Shown here piece after piece: positions 37,943 through 46,330 of a stretch of 64,000 nucleotides of DNA. This stretch comes from Phenylobacterium haematophilum (GTDB lineage Bacteria; Pseudomonadota; Alphaproteobacteria; Caulobacterales; Caulobacteraceae): NCBI RefSeq assembly GCF_014196295.1, contig NZ_JACIDK010000002.1, positions 558,001 to 622,000 on the forward strand, given 5' to 3'. Made by a program: the position numbers and the translations under genes. Below the pieces are notes generated by a model. The model was not told where the DNA came from, did no database searches, and worked only from the letters and a program-made list of their open reading frames with translations. Each line of letters opens with the position of its first letter. Position 1 is the first letter of the stretch.

Positions 37943-38877
37943 ACGGCATCGCCGCACCGATCGTTGCTTACGAACCCGCGCCGACTCAGGACTTCCTGAA
38001 GCCGCACCGCAAAGTGTCCGTCGTCATGGTCGTCTACATGACCGGCGAGGCGCTGCAGCAGAGCATTGAATGCGTGCTCGCCGACCCGCTGGTCGACGAG
38101 CTCGTGATCGTGGACAACGGTTCGACCCGCATGGAGGCGGCGCGCCTGAAGCGCCTGTCCGAAAGCGACAAGCGCGTGCGGCTGATCACCGGCCATGGCA
38201 ACGTCGGCTTCGCCCGCGGCGCCAATCTCGGCGCTCGCGGCGCAGCCGGCGACACCATCGTCTTCCTCAATCCTGACGCCTTTCTGCAGCCCGGCTGCAT
38301 CGCCGAGCTCGTTCGGGCCATCGACGGCCGTCCGGTCCCGACCCTGGTCGGCGGCCGGGTGCTCAACGCCGACCGGACCGAACAGCGCGGCGCGCGCCGC
38401 GGCGACATCACCCCGGTCAGCGCGCTGATGAGCCTAAGCCATCTGTCGCGGAAGATCCCCGCCTGGCGCCGCTACGAGGTGCATTGGGAAGCCGAGGCCG
38501 CGCCGGAAGCCGTGATCGCCGTACCGACCATCTCAGGCGCCTGCTTCTGCATGCGCCGCGAGGACTTCGACACCGTCCAGGGCTTCGACGAGGGCTATTT
38601 CCTGCACGTCGAGGACGTCGACCTCTGCTGGCGCGTGCGCCAGACCGGCGGCGAGGTGCTGTTCCAGCCCAAGGCCGAGGTGATTCATCTTGGCCATACG
38701 AGCCACGCCAGTCCGCTGCGCGTCGAGTTCCACAAGGGCGTCGGCCTCGCCCGTTACTTCCGCAAACGTGCCGAGAGCTTCGGCGAGCGCGTGCTCGCCT
38801 TGATCCTGTCCCCGATCATCGTCTGCACCGCCATCGCCCGCCCGGTGATGTGGCGGATCCGCGGCCGCACGGCCTAG
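37939..38877 (+). CDS. Glycosyltransferase family 2 (rhamnosyltransferase-like)
   Basis: A 312-residue GT-A enzyme. It has the start [22 protein letters not shown], the nucleotide-sugar site LVIVDNGST, the [15 protein letters not shown] stretch and FLNPDAFL (DxD-like), and ends with [18 protein letters not shown], the pattern of WbbL/rhamnosyl transferases. A C-terminal hydrophobic helix ([19 protein letters not shown]) may dock it to the inner membrane. The sugar and acceptor are unknown; surface polysaccharide is likely. It shares CTAG with the convergent lyase gene. Confidence 0.88.
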   Translation: MNGIAAPIVAYEPAPTQDFLKPHRKVSVVMVVYMTGEALQQSIECVLADPLVDELVIVDNGSTRMEAARLKRLSESDKRVRLITGHGNVGFARGANLGARGAAGDTIVFLNPDAFLQPGCIAELVRAIDGRPVPTLVGGRVLNADRTEQRGARRGDITPVSALMSLSHLSRKIPAWRRYEVHWEAEAAPEAVIAVPTISGACFCMRREDFDTVQGFDEGYFLHVEDVDLCWRVRQTGGEVLFQPKAEVIHLGHTSHASPLRVEFHKGVGLARYFRKRAESFGERVLALILSPIIVCTAIARPVMWRIRGRTA

Positions 38878-39773
38878 GCCGGAAACACGCCCGCCCGGCT
38901 GACGGAGGCGGCGATCGGCTTGTCCAGCAGACCCGACATCCACTTGGCCGTCTCGATCAGCGCGCCGATGTCGTAACCGGTCTCGAACCCGGCCCGCTCC
39001 AGCATGTAGACCAGATCCTCGGTTCCGATGTTGCCGGTCGCGGCCGGCGCGAAGGGGCAGCCTCCCAGGCCGCCGCAGCTGGCGTCCAGGATGTCGACCC
39101 CCGCCTCAACCCCGGCGAAGGCGTTGGCGAGGCCCGTGTTGCGGGTGTCGTGGAAATGCAGCCGCAGCGGGATGTCGCCGATAACCTTTTTCACCGCCTC
39201 GACCCGGTCGCGGACCATCCAGGGGTCGGCGACGCCGATGGTGTCGGCCAGGGCGATCTCGTCGACCTTGGCGTCCGCCGCCTCGCGCGCCAGCCAGACT
39301 ACGCGGTCCTGCGGCACCTCGCCGTCGAACGGACAGCCGAACGCGGTCGAGAAAGTCACCGAGATCGGAGGGCCCCCTTCGGTCTTTTGGCGCGCGGCGA
39401 TGGCGTGCATCGCCTCGATCTGCTCGGCGACGTTGGCGCCCTGGTTGCGGATCCCGAAGCCGTCGGATGAACACACGACGACATTTGCCTCGTCGCAACC
39501 GGTCGCCACCGCACGCTCCCAGCCGCGCATGTTCAGCACCAGGCCGATGCGTGAGAGACCCGACCCCGCGGGCAGGGAGGCCATGATCTCCTCAGCGCCC
39601 GCCATCTGCGGCACGCGGTTTGGATTGACGAAGGACACGACCTCCATCCGCTTGGCGCCGGCCGCTTGCAGCCGGCGGATGAAGTCGAGCTTCTGATCGA
39701 CCTCAAGGATGGACTTCTCGTTCTGCAGCCCGTCGCGCGGACCGACTTCGACGATTTCGATGAACCGGCTCAT
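38874..39773 (-). CDS. mvaB: Hydroxymethylglutaryl-CoA lyase
   Basis: Splits HMG-CoA into acetoacetate and acetyl-CoA in leucine breakdown. The 299-residue TIM-barrel product has EVGPRDGLQNEK at the start, FVNPNRVPQM, the metal ligands in RLHFHDTRNTGLANA and the signature DASCGGLGGCPFAPAATGN, with the active Cys in GGCPFAPAA. Other leucine-pathway genes are not next to it. Its ATG overlaps the stop of the ArnT-like gene (ATGA) and its stop shares CTAG with the glycosyltransferase. Confidence 0.94.
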   Translation of the reverse strand: MSRFIEIVEVGPRDGLQNEKSILEVDQKLDFIRRLQAAGAKRMEVVSFVNPNRVPQMAGAEEIMASLPAGSGLSRIGLVLNMRGWERAVATGCDEANVVVCSSDGFGIRNQGANVAEQIEAMHAIAARQKTEGGPPISVTFSTAFGCPFDGEVPQDRVVWLAREAADAKVDEIALADTIGVADPWMVRDRVEAVKKVIGDIPLRLHFHDTRNTGLANAFAGVEAGVDILDASCGGLGGCPFAPAATGNIGTEDLVYMLERAGFETGYDIGALIETAKWMSGLLDKPIAASVSRAGVFPA

Positions 39774-41443
39774 GGGGACTCAGATGGGGCTGGGGCGTAG
39801 ATGCGTAAAGTCGTTTCGTCGCCGTTGGAGTAGTTGAGGCCGCCGACCTTGCCGATCTCGCGGACTTTCAGGCCGCGGGCCTTGAGCTCGGCCTCGAAGG
39901 CACCCTGTTCGCGGCCCTCGACCACCGCGGGCCGCTGGTCGGCGATGGCCTCGATGGCCTCGGGAACGTCGCCGAGGTCGGTCGGCGTGCCGAGCGCGAA
40001 CACCAGGCTGGGTTCGGCGTAGCCGGCGACCGCGACCGGCGCGGGCGTGAAGCCTTGCCGCGGCAGCAGGCGAGCCTGTTCCAGCACCTTCTCGGTTCGC
40101 TGAGACAGCCACAGCGGCTCCAGGCGCGGGGCGAAGGCGGCCGCGAAGGCGCCGTGGCCGAGGATGGTCAGGGCGCCGGCCCCGACGATGGCCTTCAGGG
40201 CCTCTCCTCGCCGGAGCAGATAGGCGCCACTCAGGCCGGCGGAGGCCAGCAGCAGCGCCGTGGCGATCGTCGCCGGCAGGTCGCTCGGATCGCCGTACTC
40301 GCCGTAGAGGTAAAAGATGGCCGCGGCGAACACGACGCCGACCAGGGCCGACAGCACGACGCCGATCCACTTGGCGACCTTTCCGACCGGCGGGCGCATC
40401 ACCGCCGCGGCCATCAGCCAGGCGAACGCGCCGTAGGTCGGCAGCGTGTAGTGAACGAGCTTGGTTGGGGTGGCCTCGAACACGATGAAGGCCGGGATCA
40501 GCCAGCACAGCGCGAAGCGCACGCCTGGCTCCTTGCGCGCCCGCCAGCCAAGCGCCAGAGCCGCCGGCAGCAGCAGCGCGCCCGGGAAGATCAGCAGCGG
40601 GGTCAGCAGGGTGTGATAGCCGGGCGGGGCGCCGTGGCTTTCCTGGCCCCCGACCAGCTTGGGCGCGAAATCGGCGCCGAAAGCGGTGGTCCAGAAGCCG
40701 CCGTCGGTGGCGACTGTCACGGCCGCGGCCCACGGACCAACTATGGCGGCCATCAGGATCAGGCCCCAGCTCCAGCCCAGCCCCTTCAGCCAGGCGCCCT
40801 TGCGGTCCCAGGCCCACAGCGACAGCGCTGTCAGGGTGACGACCATAAGCCCCACCGGCCCCTTGACCAGCATCGACAGGGAAAGGCCGAGCCAGAACAG
40901 CAACCGCGTGATCCGCCCCGCCGGCGGTCCGTCGCGTGAGGCGGCGTAGATCCGGGCCAAAGCGGCCAACGCCAGGGTGGTAGTCCCAGCTAGCACCGCA
41001 TCGGTCTTGGCGATGAAGGCCTCGGTCGAGAGCAGGAAGGTCGATCCGAGGATCGCGCCGGCCAGCAGACCGGTCGGCCCGCCGAAGAACACCGAGGCGC
41101 CCCAGGCGCAGGCGGCCGCGGCCAACATCGCGCCGAGCAATGAGGGGAGCCGATAGGCCCAGATGTCGCGGTCCTCGACCTCGGAGGTCAGCGCCACGCT
41201 GGCCGCCTGCATCCAGTGGATTCCGACCGGCTTCTTGAACCGTGGCTGGTCCTGGAACTGGATGACGACAAAGTCGCCGGTCTCCAGCATCTGCGCCGTG
41301 GCCTGGGCGAACCGGCTCTCGTCGCGGTCCAGCGGGGGCATGGCGAAGACGCCGGGCAGGCCGGCGAGCATGGCGATCAGGGCGGCGAAGGCCGGCGCAC
41401 GCCAGCCCTCGCTGAATCGGTCCAGATAGGCCTGTAGACTCAT
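39770..41443 (-). CDS. ArnT-like membrane glycosyltransferase (GT39/GT83)
   Basis: A 557-residue polytopic membrane enzyme that moves a sugar from polyprenyl phosphate to a lipid or protein. It starts with a hydrophobic segment and the conserved acidic loop MPPLDRDESRFAQATAQMLETGDF, in which Asp-Glu binds the polyprenyl phosphate, then PRFKKPVGIHWM, followed by about eleven membrane segments and a periplasmic C-terminal domain. It is divergent, at 48 bases, from a Dpm1/ArnC-like transferase that could make its donor. Lipid A or LPS core modification is likely but not shown. Confidence 0.88.
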   Translation of the reverse strand: MSLQAYLDRFSEGWRAPAFAALIAMLAGLPGVFAMPPLDRDESRFAQATAQMLETGDFVVIQFQDQPRFKKPVGIHWMQAASVALTSEVEDRDIWAYRLPSLLGAMLAAAACAWGASVFFGGPTGLLAGAILGSTFLLSTEAFIAKTDAVLAGTTTLALAALARIYAASRDGPPAGRITRLLFWLGLSLSMLVKGPVGLMVVTLTALSLWAWDRKGAWLKGLGWSWGLILMAAIVGPWAAAVTVATDGGFWTTAFGADFAPKLVGGQESHGAPPGYHTLLTPLLIFPGALLLPAALALGWRARKEPGVRFALCWLIPAFIVFEATPTKLVHYTLPTYGAFAWLMAAAVMRPPVGKVAKWIGVVLSALVGVVFAAAIFYLYGEYGDPSDLPATIATALLLASAGLSGAYLLRRGEALKAIVGAGALTILGHGAFAAAFAPRLEPLWLSQRTEKVLEQARLLPRQGFTPAPVAVAGYAEPSLVFALGTPTDLGDVPEAIEAIADQRPAVVEGREQGAFEAELKARGLKVREIGKVGGLNYSNGDETTLRIYAPAPSESP

Positions 41444-41491
41444 GGCAGCGTTGATAGCATCCGCGCGGCGATTTTTCCGCTATGAGGGGCC

Positions 41492-42220
41492 ATGGCCAAA
41501 TCAACGCCCGACATTTCCGTGGTCGTCCCCGTTTTCGACGAGGAAGGCGCGGCGCCGGATCTCGCACGTGAGATCGCCGCCGCCTTCGCCGGCCGCGACT
41601 ATGAAATGATCTTCGTCGACGACAAGAGCCGCGACGGCACGCGCGCTGCGCTGAGCGCGCTGAAGGCCGAGATCCCGCAACTGCGGTTGCTGAGCCACAC
41701 GAGCAACTCCGGACAGAGTCGCTCGATCCGCACGGGCATCCTGGCGGCGCGCGGCGACGTGATCGTGACCCTGGACGGAGACGGCCAGAACGACCCGGCC
41801 GACGGCCCGGGTCTGGTCGACGCGCTAAATGCTGGCCCCGCCGATCTGGTCCTGGTCGGCGGCGAGCGGGTCAAGCGCCAGGACAGCGCCGCCAAGAAGT
41901 TCGCCTCGCGCTTCGGCAACGGCGTGCGCAAGAAGCTGCTCAAGGACACCGCCAACGACACCGGCTGCGGGCTCAAGGCGTTCCGGCGCGAGGCCTTTCT
42001 GCGCTTGCCTTACTTCGATCACATCCACCGCTACCTGCCGGCGCTGATGCTGCGCGAGGGCTATCAGGTGTCGTTCCGCCCTGTGAACCATCGCCATCGC
42101 CAGACCGGTCAGTCGAAGTACACGAACCTCGGCCGACTCTGGGCCTCGCTCTCGGATCTGTTCGGCGTGATGTGGCTGCAGTCTCGCTCGCGGCTGCCCG
42201 GCCGCGTGGAAGAGCTCTGA
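41492..42220 (+). CDS. Polyprenyl-phosphate glycosyltransferase (ArnC/Dpm1-like, GT2)
   Basis: A 242-residue GT-A enzyme that loads a sugar on polyprenyl phosphate at the inner membrane. It begins ISVVVPVFDEEGAAPDLAREI and has FVDDKSRDGT, the catalytic stretch VTLDGDGQNDP (DxD) and the QTGQSKYTNLGRL motif near the C-terminus, typical of Dpm1-type enzymes. It lacks the two C-terminal membrane helices of ArnC. It faces the ArnT-like gene across a short shared promoter region, which suggests a donor-and-transferase pair. Confidence 0.88.
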   Translation: MAKSTPDISVVVPVFDEEGAAPDLAREIAAAFAGRDYEMIFVDDKSRDGTRAALSALKAEIPQLRLLSHTSNSGQSRSIRTGILAARGDVIVTLDGDGQNDPADGPGLVDALNAGPADLVLVGGERVKRQDSAAKKFASRFGNGVRKKLLKDTANDTGCGLKAFRREAFLRLPYFDHIHRYLPALMLREGYQVSFRPVNHRHRQTGQSKYTNLGRLWASLSDLFGVMWLQSRSRLPGRVEEL

Positions 42221-42290
42221 GGCCGAGCGCTTGTCGCGCCTGGAGAAGCAGCGGAAGCTCCTGCTCGATCCCGAAGGGGGAGGGGTTTCG

Positions 42291-42719
42291 ATGTTCGCCG
42301 CCGTGCCGCTGCTGGCCCTGCCCGTGCTCGCCTACAACATCGTCGTGCTGACCCTGGCTGGCGGCTTCGGCTCGCAGGAAGCGACCATCCGGATGACCGA
42401 GCCGCTGTTCACGATCGCGATGAACTCGGCGGCCGAATGGCCGGTGACGCTAGGCGATCTGCTGCTGCTGGCCGGCCTGATCGTGCTGTTCATCGAGCTG
42501 CTCAAGTCGACGACCAGCCGGCGGACGGCGATCGTCAATCACGCGCTCTCGATGCTGCTGTTTGTCGGCTGCCTGGTAGAGTTCCTGCTGGCGCCGGCTT
42601 TCGCGACCTCGGCCTTCTTTCTACTGACCGTGATGGTGCTGTTGGACGTGCTGGCCGGGTTCATCGTCACCATCGTCTCGGCGCGCCGCGACGTCGACTT
42701 CGGCCAGGGCGACTACTAG
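42291..42719 (+). CDS. Small four-helix inner-membrane protein
   Basis: A 142-residue protein with four predicted membrane segments (VPLLALPVLAYNIVVLTL, LGDLLLLAGLIVLFIELL, HALSMLLFVGCLVEFLLA and FFLLTVMVLLDVLAGFIVTIV). The helix-loop KSTTSRRTAIVNHALSM between the second and third segments is strongly basic. I do not recognise a characterised family. ATG 42291 is chosen because GGGGGAGGGG lies just upstream; a TTG at 42231 would add 20 residues. It follows the Dpm1-like gene by 70 bases and may be in its transcript. Confidence 0.75.
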   Translation: MFAAVPLLALPVLAYNIVVLTLAGGFGSQEATIRMTEPLFTIAMNSAAEWPVTLGDLLLLAGLIVLFIELLKSTTSRRTAIVNHALSMLLFVGCLVEFLLAPAFATSAFFLLTVMVLLDVLAGFIVTIVSARRDVDFGQGDY

Positions 42720-42722
42720 GCC

Positions 42723-42791
42723 TCAGGTCAGGGCGGAGAAGATCAGGGTGACGACGGCCAGATCGAAGAAGCGGGTGGCGATGGCGAACAT
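42723..42791 (-). CDS. Possible 22-residue hydrophobic peptide
   Basis: ATG 42791 opens a 22-codon frame (MFAIATRFFDLAVVTLIFSA then LT and TGA) that reads as one membrane helix with an Arg and an Asp near the start. It fills the gap between the four-helix protein gene and the divergent HTH gene. The ribosome binding site is weak (GGGAC). Chance cannot be excluded; conservation across relatives would settle it. Confidence 0.25.
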   Translation of the reverse strand: MFAIATRFFDLAVVTLIFSALT

Positions 42792-42857
42792 GGGAGTCCC
42801 GTCGGCGATGGATTCACTCCCGGTTAAGCAAGACCGGCGCCAAGCCGGGCGCGGCTG

Positions 42858-43172
42858 ATGGCGCTGTTCTTCGATCGCCAGTGGTTCGAGGAAAAGCTCG
42901 CCGAACGCGAGCTCAATCAACGCATTCTCGCGGCGGCGGCCGGCATGAGCGAGGCCGAGCTGGCCCTGGCGTTCAAGGACCAGCGGGAACTTTCAGCCGA
43001 GGAGGTAGGCATTTTCGCCGACCTGCTGGGCGTGCCGGCCGCCGAGATCGCCGACCGTGCGGGAATATCGACGCCCGTGCCCGGGCAGGGCGACCTGACC
43101 GGCCGCCTGCTGGCGCTGGAAAAGAAGGTGGCGGCGCTGGAAGCCGAGATCGCCCGGCTGAAGGGGCGCTAG
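42858..43172 (+). CDS. XRE-like helix-turn-helix protein with C-terminal coiled coil
   Basis: A 104-residue protein. Residues 10-70 follow the XRE helix-turn-helix pattern (LAERELNQRILAAAAGMSEAELALAFKDQRELSAEEVGIFADLLGV). The last 25 residues (LTGRLLALEKKVAALEAEIARLKGR) are heptad-like and probably form a dimer coiled coil. Target genes are unknown. Its TAG stop shares CTAG with the convergent gene at 43169. Confidence 0.75.
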   Translation: MALFFDRQWFEEKLAERELNQRILAAAAGMSEAELALAFKDQRELSAEEVGIFADLLGVPAAEIADRAGISTPVPGQGDLTGRLLALEKKVAALEAEIARLKGR

Positions 43173-43492
43173 ACCTCGGTCTTGGCCGTGCGGCCCTTGG
43201 GCGAGCGGCGGTCGGCCGAGCCCGAGTACTCGATCTTGTTGTAGAGCGTTCGGGCGCTGTCGAGGGTTTCCTTGCCGCCGCGCAGGCCGCGCCTCTGACC
43301 GTCCTGGCCGAGCATGTGGGCGGCGAAGGCCGCTTCCGGTTGCGCGGCTACGCCGGACGGCGCGGGAGGCGGCGGCGGCTCGTAGACCGCCGGCACGCTG
43401 CGATCCGTCGATTCGCCCCGCGCGGCGTTGTCGGAGCGCTTGACGCGCCGCGGCGCGTTCGGCCTGCGGATGGGATCGATGGGGGAAGTCAT
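43169..43492 (-). CDS. Conserved-looking hypothetical protein
   Basis: A 107-residue soluble protein with a basic N-terminus (MTSPIDPIRRPNAPRRVKRSD), a proline-rich stretch (EPPPPPAPSG) and a more ordered C-terminal part, AFAAHMLGQDGQRRGLRGGKETLDSARTLYNKIEYSGS. No signal peptide or membrane segment. I recognise no family. It lies 29 bases downstream of phaR on the same strand and could be co-transcribed with it. Confidence 0.65.
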   Translation of the reverse strand: MTSPIDPIRRPNAPRRVKRSDNAARGESTDRSVPAVYEPPPPPAPSGVAAQPEAAFAAHMLGQDGQRRGLRGGKETLDSARTLYNKIEYSGSADRRSPKGRTAKTEV

Positions 43493-43521
43493 GCCCTGAG
43501 CCTAGCCGACCGGGGGTTAAG

Positions 43522-44139
43522 CTAGCGTTTGGCGAGCTTTTCGATCTGCGCCTGCATCTCGGCCATTTGTTTCTTCAGGGCGTCGAGCGTCTCGTCGGAC
43601 GCCGGCGGCGCGGCCGCGGCGGGTTTGGCGGCAGGCGCGGGTTCGTCCTGCGGGCGGGTGTAGGCGAAGGGCGAGAACATCTTCATCGCCCGGTCGAACA
43701 TGGCCAGGTTCTGGCGGATCTGGTCCTCGTAGGCCCCGCCCAATCCCGAGCCGAGTCCCGACCCTTGGCCGATGCTGGCGAACTGGGCGCGCATGCGCTC
43801 CTGCTGCTCGGCGAACGTCGCGAGCGACAGCTCCAAATAGCTCGGCAGGAAAGCCTGCATCGAGTTGCCGTAGAACCCGATCAGCTGGCGCAGGAACTGG
43901 ATGGGCAACAAATTCTGCCCCTCGCGGCTCTCTTCCTCGAAGATGATCTGCGTAAGGACGGTGCGGGTGATGTCCTCGTTGGTCTTGGCGTCGTAGACGA
44001 CGAAGTCCACGCCCTGTTTCACCATGTCGGACAGGTGCTCAAGCGTGACGTACGAGGACGAGGCGGTGTTATAGAGCCGCCGGTTGGCGTACTTCTTGAT
44101 GACGACGCGGCCGTCGTCGGATCCCTGGGCGTCAGCCAT
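43522..44139 (-). CDS. phaR: Polyhydroxyalkanoate synthesis repressor PhaR
   Basis: DNA-binding regulator that senses PHB granules and represses phasin and other PHB genes. The 205-residue product has the N-terminal PHB/PHA accumulation domain (VVIKKYANRRLYNTASSSYVTLEHLSDMV) and the central PHB_acc segment (LTQIIFEEESREGQNLLPIQFLRQLIGFYG), then an Ala/Pro linker and a C-terminal coiled coil (LDALKKQMAEMQAQIEKLAKR). ATG 44139 has AAGGA upstream. It is divergent from phaA, 178 bases away. Confidence 0.93.
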   Translation of the reverse strand: MADAQGSDDGRVVIKKYANRRLYNTASSSYVTLEHLSDMVKQGVDFVVYDAKTNEDITRTVLTQIIFEEESREGQNLLPIQFLRQLIGFYGNSMQAFLPSYLELSLATFAEQQERMRAQFASIGQGSGLGSGLGGAYEDQIRQNLAMFDRAMKMFSPFAYTRPQDEPAPAAKPAAAAPPASDETLDALKKQMAEMQAQIEKLAKR

Positions 44140-44317
44140 CCCACAGTCCTTCATCTGCCCGCCCCCGGCGGCGGATTCTCATTCTTGCACCGCAGTATCG
44201 CGGATGCGAGCGCGTTCCGAAAGTGCCGCGCCGATTAGGCGAGTCGGTTTGCGCCCTTGCCCAAGCTCCGCCCTTTATCGATAGATGAAAACCTCAAATG
44301 AGCTGAGGAGCCCTCCC

Positions 44318-45493
44318 ATGAGCGACGTCGTCATCGTCTCGGCCGTCCGCACCCCTGTCGGATCGTTCAATGGAGCGCTGTCCAGCCTCCCCGCCCATGA
44401 GCTCGGCAAGGTGGCGATCACCGCCGCGGTCGAGCGGGCGGGCATCGCCCCGGCCGATGTCGGCGAGGTGATCATGGGCCAGGTGCTGCAGGCCGGCGCC
44501 GGTCAGGGCCCCGCGCGCCAAGCGGCGGTCAACGCCGGCATCCCGGTGGAAAGCCCGGCCTGGAGCCTCAACCAGCTTTGCGGCTCGGGCCTGCGCGCGG
44601 TCGCCCTGGGCGCCCAGCAGATCGCCGACGGCTCGGCCGCCATCGTCATCGCCGGCGGCCAGGAAAGCATGAGCCAAGCGCCTCACGCCCAGCAGTTGCG
44701 CTCGGGCCAGAAGATGGGCGACTTGGCCCTGGTCGACACCATGATCAAGGACGGCCTCTGGGACGCCTTCCACGGCTACCACATGGGCCAGACGGCCGAG
44801 AACATCGCCGCCCGCTGGCAGATCACCCGCGAGGAGCAGGACAAGTTCGCCGTGGCCAGCCAGAACAAGGCCGAGGCCGCTCAGAAGGCTGGCAAGTTCG
44901 TCGACGAGATTGCGCCGGTCACCATCAAGGGCCGCAAGGGCGATACCGTCGTCGATCAGGACGAGTACATCCGCCACGGTGCGACGCTGGAGAGCGTGGC
45001 GGGCCTGCGTCCGGCCTTCGCCAAGGACGGCTCGGTCACCGCCGCTAACGCCTCGGGCCTCAACGACGGCGCCGCCGCGCTGGTGCTGATGAGCGCCGAG
45101 GAGGCCGCCAAGCGCGGCCTGAAGCCGCTGGCGCGCATCGCCTCCTGGGCCAATGCCGGGGTCGAGCCGGAGATCATGGGCACGGGCCCGATCCCTGCCA
45201 GCCGCAAGGCGCTGGAAAAGGCCGGCTGGAGCGTGGCCGACCTGGATCTGGTCGAATCGAACGAGGCGTTCGCCGCGCAGTCGATCTGCGTGGTGCGCGA
45301 CCTGGGCCTCGATCCGGCCAAGGTGAACGTCAATGGCGGCGCGATCGCCATCGGCCACCCGATCGGCGCCTCGGGCGCCCGCATTCTCACCACCCTTGTG
45401 CACGAAATGAAACGTTCGGGCGCCAAGAAGGGATTGGCGACGCTGTGCGTCGGCGGCGGCATGGGCGTTGCCATGTGCGTGGAGTCAGTCTGA
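44318..45493 (+). CDS. phaA: Acetyl-CoA acetyltransferase (beta-ketothiolase)
   Basis: Joins two acetyl-CoA into acetoacetyl-CoA, first step to PHB. The 391-residue thiolase has the acylated Cys in [14 protein letters not shown], the His in [17 protein letters not shown] and the second Cys in [17 protein letters not shown]. Length and motifs are those of biosynthetic thiolases. ATG 44318 is preceded by GAGGAG. phaB follows after 59 bases that contain a hairpin, and phaR is divergent, so this is a PHB locus without the polymerase gene. Confidence 0.95.
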   Translation: MSDVVIVSAVRTPVGSFNGALSSLPAHELGKVAITAAVERAGIAPADVGEVIMGQVLQAGAGQGPARQAAVNAGIPVESPAWSLNQLCGSGLRAVALGAQQIADGSAAIVIAGGQESMSQAPHAQQLRSGQKMGDLALVDTMIKDGLWDAFHGYHMGQTAENIAARWQITREEQDKFAVASQNKAEAAQKAGKFVDEIAPVTIKGRKGDTVVDQDEYIRHGATLESVAGLRPAFAKDGSVTAANASGLNDGAAALVLMSAEEAAKRGLKPLARIASWANAGVEPEIMGTGPIPASRKALEKAGWSVADLDLVESNEAFAAQSICVVRDLGLDPAKVNVNGGAIAIGHPIGASGARILTTLVHEMKRSGAKKGLATLCVGGGMGVAMCVESV

Positions 45494-45503
45494 CGTTCCT
45501 GGA

Positions 45504-45534
45504 GCGCCGGACCAACCGGCGCCCGGTTGTTTAA
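45504..45534 (+). terminator. Attenuator-like hairpin between phaA and phaB
   Basis: GCGCCGG (45504-45510) and CCGGCGC (45516-45522) form a perfect 7-bp stem with an ACCAA loop, followed by CCGGTTGTTTAAG with a short T-run. It lies 10 bases after phaA and 31 bases before phaB and may lower phaB expression. Confidence 0.55.
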
Positions 45535-45552
45535 GCGAGGGAGGCGAGCCCG

Positions 45553-46278
45553 ATGGGCAGAGTTGCGTTCGTGACGGGGGGAACCCGGGGGATCGGCCGG
45601 GCGATCGTGGAGCGGCTGAAGAACGACGGGTTCGAGGTGGCGGCTGGCTATTCCGGCAACGAGGCCGCCGCCCAGGCCTGCGCGTCCGAACTGGGTGTGA
45701 TGGTCGTGAAGGGTAACGTCGGCAGCTTCGAGGACTGCGGCCGGGCGGTCGAACTGGTCACCGCCGAGTTGGGACCGATCGAGGTGCTGGTGAACAACGC
45801 CGGCATCACCCGCGACGGCGTCTTCCACAAGATGACCCCCGAGCAGTGGTCCGAAGTCATCCGGGTCAACATGGACTCGGTCTTCAATATGACCCGCCAC
45901 GTGATCGAGGGCATGCGGGACCGGGGCTGGGGACGGGTGATCAACATCTCGTCGATCAACGGCCAGAAGGGCCAGATGGGCCAGACCAACTATTCGGCGG
46001 CCAAGGCCGGGGTCATCGGCTTCACCAAGGCGCTGGCGCTCGAGAACGCGCGCAAGGGCGTGACCGTCAACTGCATCGCCCCCGGATACATCGACACCGA
46101 AATGGTGCAGGCGGTGCCTGAAAACGTGCTGGCCTCGATCATTGGTCAGATACCCGTCGGACGCCTCGGCAAGGGCGAAGAGATCGCCGACATGGTCGCG
46201 TTCCTGGCCGGCGAGCATGCCGGCTATGTCACCGGGTCGACATTGTCGCTGAACGGTGGCCAGTACATGGCCGGCTAA
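45553..46278 (+). CDS. phaB: Acetoacetyl-CoA reductase
   Basis: NADPH-dependent SDR that reduces acetoacetyl-CoA to (R)-3-hydroxybutyryl-CoA for PHB. The 241-residue product has the cofactor motif VTGGTRGIGRAI, NNAGITRDGVFHKM, the catalytic Ser-Tyr-Lys in ISSINGQKGQMGQTNYSAAKAG, and a PhaB-type C-terminus ALNGGQYMAG-like end (SLNGGQYMAG). GAGGGAGG precedes the ATG. It follows phaA in the same operon. Confidence 0.95.
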   Translation: MGRVAFVTGGTRGIGRAIVERLKNDGFEVAAGYSGNEAAAQACASELGVMVVKGNVGSFEDCGRAVELVTAELGPIEVLVNNAGITRDGVFHKMTPEQWSEVIRVNMDSVFNMTRHVIEGMRDRGWGRVINISSINGQKGQMGQTNYSAAKAGVIGFTKALALENARKGVTVNCIAPGYIDTEMVQAVPENVLASIIGQIPVGRLGKGEEIADMVAFLAGEHAGYVTGSTLSLNGGQYMAG

Positions 46279-46330
46279 GCTTGGCGCGCGTCCAAAAAGC
46301 GCCCCACTCAAAGGGCATCTGCCTAGCTCG

